Source: Plantago major (taxonomy: Eukaryota; Streptophyta; Magnoliopsida; Lamiales; Plantaginaceae). From it: DNA of 64,000 nucleotides. The notes beneath the pieces are model-generated. The model worked only from the letters and a program-made list of their open reading frames with translations, did no database searches and was not told the DNA's origin. The position numbers and the translations under genes are program-made. Where the stretch lies: assembly GCA_026545765.1 (NCBI GenBank), contig CM048840.1, positions 88,440,877 to 88,504,876 of the forward strand, written 5' to 3'. This document shows, one piece after another, positions 33,516 through 44,822 of the stretch (positions are counted from its first letter, which is position 1; the number at the start of each line of letters is the position of its first letter).

Positions 33516-34099
33516 AAGTGTGTGATATATATAGATAAATTTGAGAGGCGTTTGAATTGTATCTGTTGTGCTCTCTATCAAATTTTATCCGTTTATATCT
33601 TGAACTATGTACTCAGAAGTCACTATCTCATTTTTCAGAGGATCGCTAAAGATTTTGCAATTGCATTTAATGCATAGTACTGTTCATTGTCCTTTAGTCT
33701 CAACGGATACATGAGCCTTTCTGATGGCTTGCATGCTCCATACTCATGATGTCATATGTGAAGAATCATATCCCGAAAGTAAGTTAATATACTTAAGAAA
33801 GGATTAAGGACATAGTCTTTCTGAGTTAGACTAAACCTTTGTGTCTTCATAAACCTTGTGCAATCTTCAGTCTTCTAATCTTCAGAAAAGCTCCATTGCT
33901 AGGATTGATCTTCATGGTCTTCTTGAAATAAAAATTACACTCAGAGACCTATAATCCTAATACAAGATTTACTAGACTAATCATACTCAGTGATTTCCTC
34001 TTTTACAATGTTCAAGTGAACCAAGAGCACTTAATCACCTTTCTGGCTAAGATAAGAACATGTGATGAGTGATCAAAATACTAAAAGATATTCCTAACA
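33516..34099 (-). repeat. Sirevirus copy B: LTR part (U3 side)
   Basis: On the minus strand it begins TGTTAGGAATATC directly after the purine tract AAAAAGGGGAAAA. It shares blocks with the copy A LTR (GTGAACCAAGAGCACTTA-like, TTTCTGGCTAAGATAAG-like) and ends near a TATATATA motif at about 33535. The exact left edge is uncertain by some 20 bp. Confidence 0.75.
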
Positions 34100-37000
34100 A
34101 ATTTTCCCCTTTTTGATCAGTCATCCATGACTATCTTTCAAGTCCTATTACAAAATTGTAATCCTGGAAGAGAAAACAATCCACCACTTAATCATTTCAA
34201 ATGATATTCAATTTTAGTTGAATTAAGTGCAGAAAGTAAACATCAACCAAATCACAAGAAGTGATCTTTGCTGATAAGTTGTTATCTATTAAAATGTATC
34301 TGAGAGTATGATCTTCAGATAGGTACAGTTTACAGTGTAAGATGCAACTTTTACAGATAGAGAATTTCAGAAACAATCAGCAAGATTACAAAAAGTAATA
34401 AAACATACTAAGTAAATTAGAACAAAGGAGAGTCCAAGCTCCAAGAGAGTATTCTAATGTTACTAGTCTTCAAGTCTTCAGAAACACAACTTGGGTTCAG
34501 ATACCTCAAGTTCTTCAACACCCTTTCTGGATCAGTTGACATGATCATCCACTTTTCTGCATTCTTGGACATAGTCATAAAGAATCCTTCTGACAGAGAG
34601 CTCTGTCTTTCTGGATAAGTCACATATTTCATGGTAACTCTTGCCAAACTTATGATTCTTCCGCAGAAAATGTTTGACCCAGAAGTACTTTCCCCAGACC
34701 CAGGCATGGTCTACTTGCAGCTGAGATAGGTTGAAATACTTGTATATTTCTTCCAGATAGTGTATATCATCTAGGTATTCATCCAATGTCATATAGAATG
34801 ACTCATAGGTTGAAACACCTAGTTTGTTCTTCCTGCTGTAGCTACCATCCAGTTTTCTTACCTTGTGTACATCATCAGGTTTTGGGTAAGGACAGGCAAA
34901 AGAAAGATCCATCTTTCTGGCTTCATTCCTCTTTTCTACTTCAAAGTTTAACCAGGCATGAAGGTGCTCAGTTTTTAGCAAATATGGCTTGCCTTCTCTC
35001 CATTTCAGGATCTGGTTGAGGATGGGAGTTGGAAACTTATCATTGACAAGTAGATGTTGTAGTGTCCTTAATGACAAGTTGACTTGAGGAGGGAGGATTT
35101 GATTGTTTTCTTTTTCTTCATCTGCGTTTCTGAGGCATCTCTTCTTCCCCCTTAGTCATGAATGACTGACTCATGATAGCATAAGCTTCAGAGAGAGTGT
35201 CAAAGTTTTTCTGGAGATTGTTGTGCACCCTGCCTAATTCTTGATGTTCCTTCTTCAGCTCGTTGTTCTGTCAACCAGCCTCGCTCCTTTATTGAGCTCT
35301 TCAAGCGGCCTTAGGATGGCGTTGGCTTGCAGATGACATGGCAGCTTCATTCAATCTTGCATTAGCATTGTTACAATCCTCATCCCCGACCAACCCTAGG
35401 TCTTTACGAGAGAGATCTTTGGTTGCTCTGTTGAGTAAAGCTGCAGCCAAAGGCTTCATCTCTTCTGGGACGGATTTTAGCACTTCTGTGTCTTGGGCAA
35501 CTAGTGTCTTTCTGAGTTTTAAAAAGACACTGTTCCTTGCACGGTGCTCTTCACTTCTTGAACTACTTCGTGCAGAGAATATATGAGGAGCAAGTAGGGC
35601 TCTTTTGTGCTGAGTGACAAGTCTCTCATCTTCTGCTTGATGATCAAGTTGTGGTTTAAAGATCACTATCATAATCCTTTTCTTGGATTGTTTGCAGATT
35701 GACAATCTTCTTCCGCTTTCCATCAAGTGTCTTTATACGAGAAGATGTAGAAGGTCTTTCTGATGCAGTCTCAACATCATGCTCTTCATCATCATTGTCA
35801 TCCATTGCATCTATTTCAGCAGCTGTGACAACAATGGCATTCTTCAAATTTCTTTGCTCATCTAGGAGGGCCAATTCTTTGGCATTAGCTTCTTCGAGCT
35901 TTTTGATTTTAGCTTCCTTTTCATCAACAAGAGCTTGAGTCTCAATGTTGATTCTCTTCTCTTCTTCCAATACCTTTCTGAGTTGTTCAATCCTAAACTC
36001 AGCAGCTGAAATTTCTTCTATGGCATCATTGTGTTCAGCTTGTTGGGTATCTTGATGAGACTTGGGAGGTGATGATGATGGAGCTTTCTGAGTAATGGAG
36101 GGAGTAGCCTTTTCTCCACTTTCTTTGCTAGCTTTCTGAATCCCGCCTTGTCCAGGTTGGGGATCATTATTCTGATCATCATCATCATCACTCTTGTTCT
36201 TTGTTTCTTGGTTTGGATGCTCAGGGGGAGGTTCTTGATAATCATTTTCGTCCATCTCCTCGTCATCTTCTGAAACCAGGTTGATCACATTTGGGAATGT
36301 AATCATCCTCCCATTAACTTCTTCTTGTTCAGCAGGATAAGTAGTGAGCTTGCTGGGCAAGGCAGGATGGGTAACCATCTGCTCTTGGGTTTGAGCATCC
36401 GCAGACTTGAAATCTGCTATAAGTCTTTGTGCTACTTCATGAATGAAGTCTTCATGCATTAGAGTGGCAAATGAGTAGGACTCTGTAGGGAACAATGCAT
36501 GGATATAATCCTCTAGATTTAGGGAAATTGCTCTGTTTTATGGAACGTCGATTACTCTGGCTACTTCAGAAAGGTCAGCCTTTCTGAGTTTCTGCCATTG
36601 TCTGAAGCACTTCAGATGTTTCTTTAAGGTGTGCTTCTGGAAGGCCTTGAGTAAATCAACTGGCACTAGACTTTGAGCCTGAAAGAAAGTGTTCAAGTTA
36701 GTTTGTTCAAACCACTTGTGTTAGTATCTGTGTGCAGAAGTGAGCTTTCTGAGCATAACTATGTAGAAACACTAGGCTCATCTGCTTGGATTTATGCTTG
36801 CTTGGGCACAGAGGCCTCAGATACTTTGGTGTGAGGAGAAGTTTTATCCTCATCAACCTTTCTTTCTGCTTGAACCTGAGAGTTAAAATCAAACATGTTT
36901 AGAAACTTTTAACAGAAAAGATAGGTGGAGAAGTGCTTTCTGAGACTTCACTTACTTCCAAGTGAGAAAGCTCAGTAGCATGTTCCTCAGAAACCTTGGG

Positions 37001-39160
37001 GGTTTCTGGCACCTTTTCTGCAGAATCGCTTGTTCAAGCTTTTTAGTTTCTTTGGAAGAGATGACAACTGCTTTCTCCATCCAATTGTTCTTCCGATTGA
37101 GCTGTAAGAACAAACATAAGAGATTTTAGTAGTGGGTTTTCCAGCATTCGTTGAAGAAGACTATTATCGATTACTTACCTTCTTAGCGTAAGGCTCAAGA
37201 ATACTTCCTCGAAAGCTTTTCACCACGGAATCTCTAGGTTTTGGGGTGTTGGTTCCACCACCACTACTTCCTCAGTTGGAGCCTAAGAAGAGACATTAAG
37301 AATATTAGAACATAAAAGCAATTTTAGTTAGTTATTTCTTGTTCAGAGATAACTTTTACTACCTGTGGGACAGGCTCTTCTTGATGTTCTGAGGTTGGAG
37401 GAACCTCTTCTTGATTCAAGGGGGTGGACAGGTTTTCTTCCCCCTGAAAGTGAGTCTCCAAGTTGGCCTGTAACAAATACAGCTTATGAGTAACAAGTTA
37501 ACATACAATTATGTTGACATGTTAGATACAAACTATCTTTGTTACCTGAATAGAGTCAGGCTGGTCATTGATCTCTTGAACTTGTGGTGATTCCACAGTC
37601 TCTCTGTGCTCATTATTGATCTCCTCTGCAGTATCATTCTGAGTCTCCATCTCAGTTTGATCCCTTTCTGAGAGTTGAGCTTTCTCAGAAGGTTGAGGAA
37701 CCTGTTCAAGAACAGGGTTTTCTTCAGCAATATTAAGTGTTGGCATTGTGAATGTGGAATCAATGGCAACATCTTCCATTATTCTATCTTCCTCACCCAG
37801 GCCTTCTTCTTCCTGCTGGGCAGAGGGGCTCTTGTCTTTCTGAAGAGCTGAGCTTGAAGCTCCTTCATGGGTCTCATACTTGAACCTTTTGAGTACTTTT
37901 GCAAGTACTTCATCATCCTCAGAATCACTATTCTGTGTTGGTGCAGACCCATCTATCATATTTCTATCATCTTTGGAGAGTTCTGGAGCATTCTGGTTCA
38001 GGACTCTTGGGGCATTCTGGATTTGCCTTTCTGAGCGTCCAACATCTTCTGAGACCTTGTCTCCAGAAGGTTGTGCCTCTTGTATGATTAGGTACTTGGA
38101 GGCTCTTTTGCTATGAGTCCTCTTTCTCTTGGCAACTGGAAGTTTAGCTTTGGCTTGCTCAGAGACCTCCTCACCTTGTTGTGCAGTTTCTTCTTCTTCT
38201 TCTTACGCTTTTCGAAAAGCGTTCTCGTGAAGTTTCTCATTTTCTTCAAAAGCGTGTCCGAAAAGGGAGTTGGTGACTGGGATTTCCTGCCTCTCTCTGA
38301 GAGTGATTCCCATTGTTTCTAGAATGTAACAGATCCTGAGACCAAAGTGCATATTGACCTTTGGCTCAACAAGACCATTGATGATTTTGGGCTCAAATTC
38401 CTCAATGTGTCCAAGAAATTTGTTGAAGGCGTACTTCCCCCAATTGAAGTGGGTTTCCTTCCCTTCATGCTTCTTGTTCAGAAGATGCATCATCATCCAT
38501 CTCTCCATGCTTATCTGTTCTACTCCACCTTTGTTGCCATCAAAGCAACGGACCAGAATAAGAGCTAAGGTACTCCAGTGTTTCTGGAGATGACTAGTTC
38601 TGATGGCCTTCAGAACAAAGTCTCCTGGGCAACCTTTTGCATTTTCTAACTGGATTGTTTCAAATAGCTCTTTGACGCCTTGAATCATGGAAGCGTCCTT
38701 GATGTTGATGTCTTCAAAAGTTCCTCGATTTTTCAATCGGAATATCTTGCAGAAAGTCTTGCAGTCTAGAACAATTTCTTGTCCTTGGACTTTAGTCTGC
38801 ATGTATTTTTCTTCTTCATCATTCACAACTTTTGTGAAGATTTTGGAGTTGTTATAGAACTCCAAAGACATCCGATGTGGATAGTCCACTGCGGCAGATA
38901 GAAGCTTGTAGATATGGGAATTCTTCAGCATTCCCAATATCAGTTTCCTTTCTGGTTTTGAAGATATAACTGCTGGTACATATCTCTTTACTAGAAAGGC
39001 TCCCCAATTCATTTTGTGTTTAGGGTTCCAGTCCGATGGGTTAAACTTTCCCAGAAGGCGTTTATTCAACACCTTAAGTTCCTTTCCTCCTTGCTTTTCA
39101 GCAGGAGCAGAGGATGTTGCCTTAGGGTTCTTGGTGGTCATCTTCTTGGGTGCCATCTCT
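34100..39160 (-). pseudogene. Sirevirus copy B accessory (env-position) region
   Basis: A 5-kb coding-like region between pol and the 3' LTR. It opens with a block of about 315 residues (38203-39156) starting MAPKKMTTKNPK, with EFYNNSKIFTKV, TKVQGQEIVLDCKTFCKIF, ERWMMMHLLNKK and FNWGKYAFNKF. This resembles the putative plant transposon protein of env-position genes. Next come acidic, Ser/Gln-rich short segments separated by intron-like gaps (about 36.6-37.6 kb), then a coiled coil (AEFRIEQLRKVLEEEKRINI). A conserved tail follows with LLVNDKFPTPILNQILKWR and FACPYPKPDDVHKV. No signal peptide or membrane span is seen. Layout matches copy A. Fossil. Confidence 0.72.
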
Positions 39161-39355
39161 TATATAGAGTTTAGAGTGAGTGTTTTTCAGATGAATATTG
39201 CACAATTAATCGAGATTAGTCTATCTTTTCAGAAGACTAAGCACAAGAAGTTGAGTTTTCCAGAGGGGTTTTGCATAAGTCTTGAGAGATTTTGCTGTTT
39301 TGATGCAAGTTTGAAATTTCGGAATTGGTAAAAGTGTTTGTCTTTTGCCCAAATC

Positions 39356-39367
39356 CTATATATATAG
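39356..39367 (-). promoter_or_regulatory. Internal TATA-like motif upstream of the copy B accessory region
   Basis: CTATATATATAG, about 200 bp upstream of the MAPK start. The same motif in the same local context (AAATCCTATATATATAGCAG on the plus strand) precedes the accessory region of copy A. Confidence 0.5.
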
Positions 39368-39399
39368 CAGACAAAATGTACATAGATACAACATACATA

Positions 39400-41930
39400 T
39401 AGCTGAATATGAATATTCCATCATTGAGTTGCTTGACTTGCAATTTTAGGAAATAGTTCAATTCTCCCATCATGCTCATCTCGAACTTACGTTTCATGAG
39501 ATTTGCAAAGTCATCACAAAGTTGCTTGTCCTTAGATCCAAATATGATGTCATCAACATATACTTGAACTAAGAGTAGTTTCCCATCATGGTTTAAAGTA
39601 AATAAAGTTTTATCAACTTCACCTTTCTTGAAACCACTTTCCAGAAGGTATTTGGCCAAAGTGTCATACCATGCTCTTGGAGCCTGTTTCAGTCCATAAA
39701 GAGCTTTCTGTAGCTTATAGACCATTCTACTTTCTGAGGAAACTTCAAAACCAGGTGGTTGTTCAACATAGACTTCCTCAGCAAGTTCACCATTCAAGAA
39801 TGCACTTTTGACATCCATCTGATAAACTTTAATGTCTTTATGAGTCGAAAGCGACGAAAGAGTCTTATTGCATCCAATCTGCAACAGTGCATATGACTCA
39901 TCAAAATCTAAACCTTGACCGGGTGAATCCTCGCAACCAACCTTGCTTTGTTTCTGGTTATTTCACCAGATTCATTCATCTTGTTTCTGAAAACCCACTT
40001 AGTTCCAATCACAGATATTCCTTCTACAAATGGAACTAGTTTCCAGACTTTGTTTCTTTCAAACTGATCCAACTTTTCCTGCATTGCAGAGATCCAGTCT
40101 TGGTCTCTTAATGCTTCTTCTATAGTTTTTGGTTCAATGTTTGAGATAAAACATCCAAAGAGAGAATTAGCATTTTCAGCTATTGCTCTCCTAGTCCTAA
40201 CACCTTGATTGATCGGTCCAATTACATCTTTTGCAGGATGATCCTTGATCCATCTCATCATGGGTTTAGGGCTAGTAGGGTCAACATCTATGTGATCTGA
40301 ATGTGAATCACTATGATTATGACTTGATACTTCTTCAGTATCTGTGACATTTTGCACCTCAGAAGGGCGGTGAATGTCTGACACTTGCTCATTGTGAGAG
40401 CTTTCTGGGACATGCCTGTCAGAGAGGTCATTTCCAGAATTAGCTCTCTGATGAACATCTTCAGTTTCCATTTCTGGAATTCTCATAGTAAATTCTTCAT
40501 CATGTCTGAGAATCATCTGGTTGTTACTAGGCATTTCATGCTTTTCTTCGTCAGAGTCATCCTCTCTTTCCACAATGATGTTTTTCCTTTCTGAGAGTTC
40601 TTCTTCAGAATCCTTTATCATTAGTTCCTTGAACCTTTCTGAGAGTTCATCAGCAAGAGGTGTTTTCTTGCTTCCTTCATAGAATATAACATGAACTGAT
40701 TCTTCAATCTTCTTTGTTCTTTTGTTGTAAACTCTGTATGCTTTGCTATTCATAGAATAACCAAGAAACACACCTTCATCTGCCTTTGGTTGAAATGTTC
40801 TTAGATACTCTTTTCCATTGTTAAGAACAAAACATCTACAACCAAATACTTTTAGATGTTTGATATTAGGGGGTCTACCAACAAAGAGTTCATAAGGGGT
40901 CTTGTCATGGTGTTTGTTTATCAAACATCTGTTCTGAGTGTAGCATGCTGTGTTTACAGCTTCAACCCAATAAACTTCACTTATCTCAAAGGTCGCCTAG
41001 CATTGTCCTTGCTGCTTCTTTAAGTGTTCTATTTTTCCTTTCTGCAACACCATTTCGTTGTGGTGTTCTTACAGAGGAAAGTTGGTGTTGTATACCTTTG
41101 CTGGTACAAAACTCCTTAATGTACTGGTTGACAAACTCAGTACCATGGTCTGTTCTGATTGCAGATACCTTGTCATTTTTCATGACTTCAAGCTTATTCA
41201 GCAAGTTTGGTATCTCCACCCTTGCATCAGATTTGTGCTTCAGAAAGACAACCCAGGTGAATCTTGAGAAGTCATCTACAACAACAAGTCCATACTTCTT
41301 TCCTGCATAACTAGTTACAGATGATTCAAAAAGATCCATGTGTAATAGTTACAGTGGTCTAACACTAGAGTGTCTGATTTTGGACTTGAAAGAGATCTTA
41401 GATTGTTTCCCATCCGAGGCAAAGTAACATATAGCATCCTTTCTGAAAGATGTTTTGGGAAGGCCAACCACTAACTCTTTCTTGGCAAGTTTGTTCAGAG
41501 TTTTAAAATTCAAGTGACTCATTCTTTTGTGCCATAACCAATGCTCTTCTGTGTGACCTGATTGACTCACCATGAGACATTCTTCAGTTGTGGCAGATGC
41601 CCAGTCGGCAACATAAAGACTGCCTTTCCACGAAAGCAACCAAGACTCGCTTTGACTCATTGTCAATAAGTTTGCAATACTTTTCTTTGAATTTCACGTA
41701 AATCTCTTATGCAAAGCTGCTCATCTTTGAATAGATTATATTTCAAACCCTTAACATGTAATACGGTGATTGTTAATGATCCTAATTTGACGTTGCCAAA
41801 TCCCAGAGAGGGATTTAATTCTCCTCCAGCAAATCTGATGTCTGGTCCATTGTTGCAAGCTTTGTAGTTGACCAGATTTGCTTTGTCTCCTGTCATGTGC
41901 TTTCCGCATCCACTATCAAATAGCCATTAA
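39400..41930 (-). pseudogene. Sirevirus copy B pol relic
   Basis: Ty1/copia order protease-integrase-RT. Recognisable blocks: HMTGDKANLVNY after the protease active site; HKRMSHLNFKTLNKLAKKE of the pre-integrase region; integrase core GLVVVDDFSRFTWVVFLKHK and SSVRTPQRNGVAERKNRTLK; RT with [20 protein letters not shown] and the catalytic YVDDIIFGSKD. Broken; fossil. Confidence 0.88.
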
Positions 41931-42444
41931 GCCTTAGTCCAAGAGGCGTTCTGCACAAAACAGGAAACAGGAGTTAGGTTCTTGCTTCAGAGATAGAACC
42001 ATTTAGACTAAACATTCTTCCAGTAGGAATCCACATTTTAGTGAATTTCTTGGGAGTTTGTTTTTGTCTAACTTGATCAGAAGGAGATGCAATAAAATAA
42101 GTAATTTTGATCTCAATTTTCCTTCTTGTGGTGTTTCTAGGTGTTCCTTTTGGTGCTTTCTGGACCCTGGGTTTCTGGGATTGCTTTTCAGCAAACTTAG
42201 CCTTTCTGGCCAGGTTCCTTCTAGCTCTGGCATTCAGTTTTTCAGTGGCTTGAGATTTCTTCCACTTTTGTCTATTGCTACGTGCAATATCAGCCTTGCG
42301 CCATTCTTCTTATCCTTCCTTATATTGTTGCAGAAGAACTTTTCCAATAGCACGATAGCCAATGTCATTTTGAACACCTTTGGCTTTCTGAATACGTTCT
42401 TCAGAAGCCTTACTAGTTTCTGAACCATCTTTATTTTCATAAAA

Positions 42445-42804
42445 TGCTCCGATTGAGCCACTAAACACCCACTTGCAATCTTTATTTCCCCAAATTGTGC
42501 GAGCCAGCCTTTCATCCACATATTCCGTCTTTGTTTCCTGAACACACACAAAATCCAAATTTTCTTTTACGACAAGTTCCCTAACTGCACTCTTTTTCAC
42601 CCGCCCTCCCAAACCACGAATATTTATACTAGCGATCTTCATTAATCACCAATGGCCTCTCCAAAACCGAATCAGTTCCTTTTACTGTTCCCTCTCCTAC
42701 ATCTCGCAAATCCCACTTTGAAAATTTCTAAATCACCTCATTTTTATATGACTCCTCTAGCACTCCCATGGAATTTCCAATTCTCCATAATTCCTGTGCG
42801 TCGA
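42445..42804 (-). mobile_element. LINE middle part: end of ORF1 and start of ORF2 (endonuclease)
   Basis: ORF2 starts at 42642: MKIASINIRGLGGRVKKSAV, then LDFVCVQETK, the N-terminal apurinic/apyrimidinic endonuclease block of L1-type LINEs (the Asn of SINIRG and Glu of QETK are active-site residues). It reads to CKWVFSGSIGA, where Sirevirus copy B sequence takes over (about 42444). To the right, the tail of ORF1 ends at a stop near 42728, so ORF1 and ORF2 are about 85 bp apart. The Sirevirus copy A insertion begins at 42810, after its target duplication. Confidence 0.85.
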
Positions 42805-42809
42805 CTTCC
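42805..42809. repeat. Target-site duplication, left (Sirevirus copy A)
   Basis: CTTCC directly before the LTR edge (TGTTGGTCC). It matches CTTCC at 58624-58628, and the LINE ORF1 reading continues across the pair. Confidence 0.92.
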
Positions 42810-44269
42810 TGTTGGTCCAGATAATGGCAAAGGGAAAATACTAGATGGGGGGGTGAATAGTCTTTTAAAACTTTTGTCGATAAACACAATTTCTCAGATA
42901 TCTGTGAAGATATCTGATACTTAATTTCAGAGAGCGGAAGACTTTTCTGTGATAAGTGCACGTTTCAAAGAAGATATGTGTAAATACTCAGCAAGGTAAA
43001 TAAAGCGAGTAATAAATTGCAGAAAGTAAATAACACTGATCTTTATAGTGGTATCTGAAGGTGGCGTAATCCTTCAACTAATCCACTTCGGCCTTTCTCA
43101 GACCTAGAATCCACTAAGACAGATAATTGAGTTCACCTTACAAATATCTTCTCTCGATTCCTAAATACACTAGGTTCCCAACCAAGTGTTCCCCCTGAGT
43201 TATTCCCCGGCTTTCTCAGCCAAGTACTTCCTATACTCAGAAACCTTTGAGCTATTCCTTAGTTTCCCAAACTAAGTACTTCCTATGCTCAGTAACCTTG
43301 GAGTTATTCCTTAGTTTCCCAAACTAAGTACATCCTGTACTCCACGCCGTTTAAGGTGTTGGTTAAGGTAGTTTGTCAGGTTTGGTAGATTAATAACTTC
43401 TTCAGTTATGTAATACTACCTTCTTGAACAAGAGTCACTTAACACACTTCACAATGTGTGGTGATATGTTCTTTACTGACCCAAGTCTATGATAAATGTT
43501 CTAGAGAATGAATCTCAGATACTTGATCTTTTGATTCAACTTCTTCACAGATAGCAATGTCTGTTAAGGATCAGGACACTTAGAACTTTCGTGCTACTTA
43601 GAATTCAAGAGCTTAGTCGCAACTGTAAGCTGAAGAATAACTAGGTTGAAGACTTGTATTCTTGAGAGAAAAATACCACTAGTTGTATTCTCAAAGAGGC
43701 TTGGTATTTTCAGTGAGTTCAGTGTGTAAGTTCTGTGTGTGTCTTTCAAGCATTCTAAGTGATGATATTTATAGTTGAAAATCATGCCGTTTGAATAGTA
43801 TCCGTTAGGCTTAATGAAATTCAAACTATTGATATCTGAAAATAGTACTACAGCAGACATAGTTTTATCCAAGGTATCTGAGTGTAGATATATGTGGGCA
43901 CTTTTCCTCGTTCAGAAACCTTGCGTTCTCAGATATCTTTTTTAAAACTGGTTCATTGAGAAACACTTGTTTATCAAAGATATCTAGACATAGGTATCTG
44001 ATAACCTTTGTCTTCAGCAATCTTGTGCAGTCTTCAAAACTTCATTTTAATGTTGAACTTCTCCTGTTGGATGCCTTCTTCTTGGTCTTCTTCAAGGAAA
44101 TAAAAATTACATTTAGAGACCTAACATCCTATACAAGATTTGCTAGACTATCATACTTAGTGATTTTCCTCTTTTACAGTGTTCAAGTGAACCAAGAGTA
44201 CTAACCACCTTTCTGAGCTAAGATAAGTCATTAGGTTGCTGATCAAAATCTAAACATATATTCCTAACA
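42810..44269 (-). repeat. Sirevirus copy A 3' LTR
   Basis: 1460 bp; on the minus strand it runs from TGTTAGGAATATATG to CTGGACCAACA. TATAAATA near 43765-43772 is the likely LTR promoter. An imperfect 55-60-bp duplication (CCCAAACTAAGTACTTCCT...) lies at about 43220-43335. Confidence 0.93.
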
Positions 44270-44290
44270 AATATCCCCCTTTTTGATCAG
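44270..44290 (-). other. Sirevirus copy A polypurine tract
   Basis: On the minus strand CTGATCAAAAAGGGGGATAT lies immediately upstream of the 3' LTR start. This is the site where plus-strand DNA synthesis would begin. Confidence 0.85.
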
Positions 44291-44822
44291 TCAACGATGA
44301 CTATCTTTAAAACCTATTACAACTTAGAAGAGGGAACAATCTAACACTTAATCAATTCTTATTATCTTTTCAATTAAAATTTTAACTAAGTGCAGAAAGT
44401 AAGCATCAACCAAATCACAAGGTGTGATCTTTGCTGACAAGTTATATTTTTATAGATTGATACCTGAGAGTAGGTGCATCAGATATGTTACAAGTAAAGT
44501 TTACAGAAAACTTTTACAATGATAGAACAATAAAGTACATTCAGCAAGATACAAAACACTTAGTTAAATTAGGACAACAGGAGTGACCAAGCTCCAAGTA
44601 GACATCCTAATAAACTAGTCTTCAAGATCTTTAAGTCTTCAATCAGCAGATCTATGGATCAATTTGCAAATTCCCTATCCCCAAACCTTTTGATATCATC
44701 TGAGTAGTCAAAGAGCAAAGTCCTGACTATCATCTTAGTGTTTTTGGCTCCACAAACTTCTTTGTAAGTTTTGGTGGGATTCTTCTTGGAAACTGTTTGA
44801 CCCACAGATAATTTTCCCATTT

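Larger units (their letters stand above)
33516..42444 (-). mobile_element. Sirevirus copy B (Ty1/copia), lacking both outer ends
   Basis: Parts, reading leftward: the end of gag (about 42.0-42.44 kb), protease region (about 41.66-41.93 kb), integrase (about 40.9-41.6 kb), reverse transcriptase (about 39.4-40.2 kb), the accessory env-position region (34.1-39.2 kb), a polypurine tract, and the U3 side of one LTR (about 33.52-34.10 kb). No 5' LTR, primer site or RNase H block is seen. Pol is closely similar to copy A, but the accessory region is much less so. Both ends abut LINE sequence. Broken, with about ten or more breaks. Fossil. Confidence 0.85.

Noticed and set aside
32713-33581. Host RNase H-like or zinc-finger gene
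   Set aside because: The zf-RVT pattern and the matching ORF1 and endonuclease pieces on the same strand at 42.6 and 58.6-60.8 kb show it is the LINE ORF2 tail.
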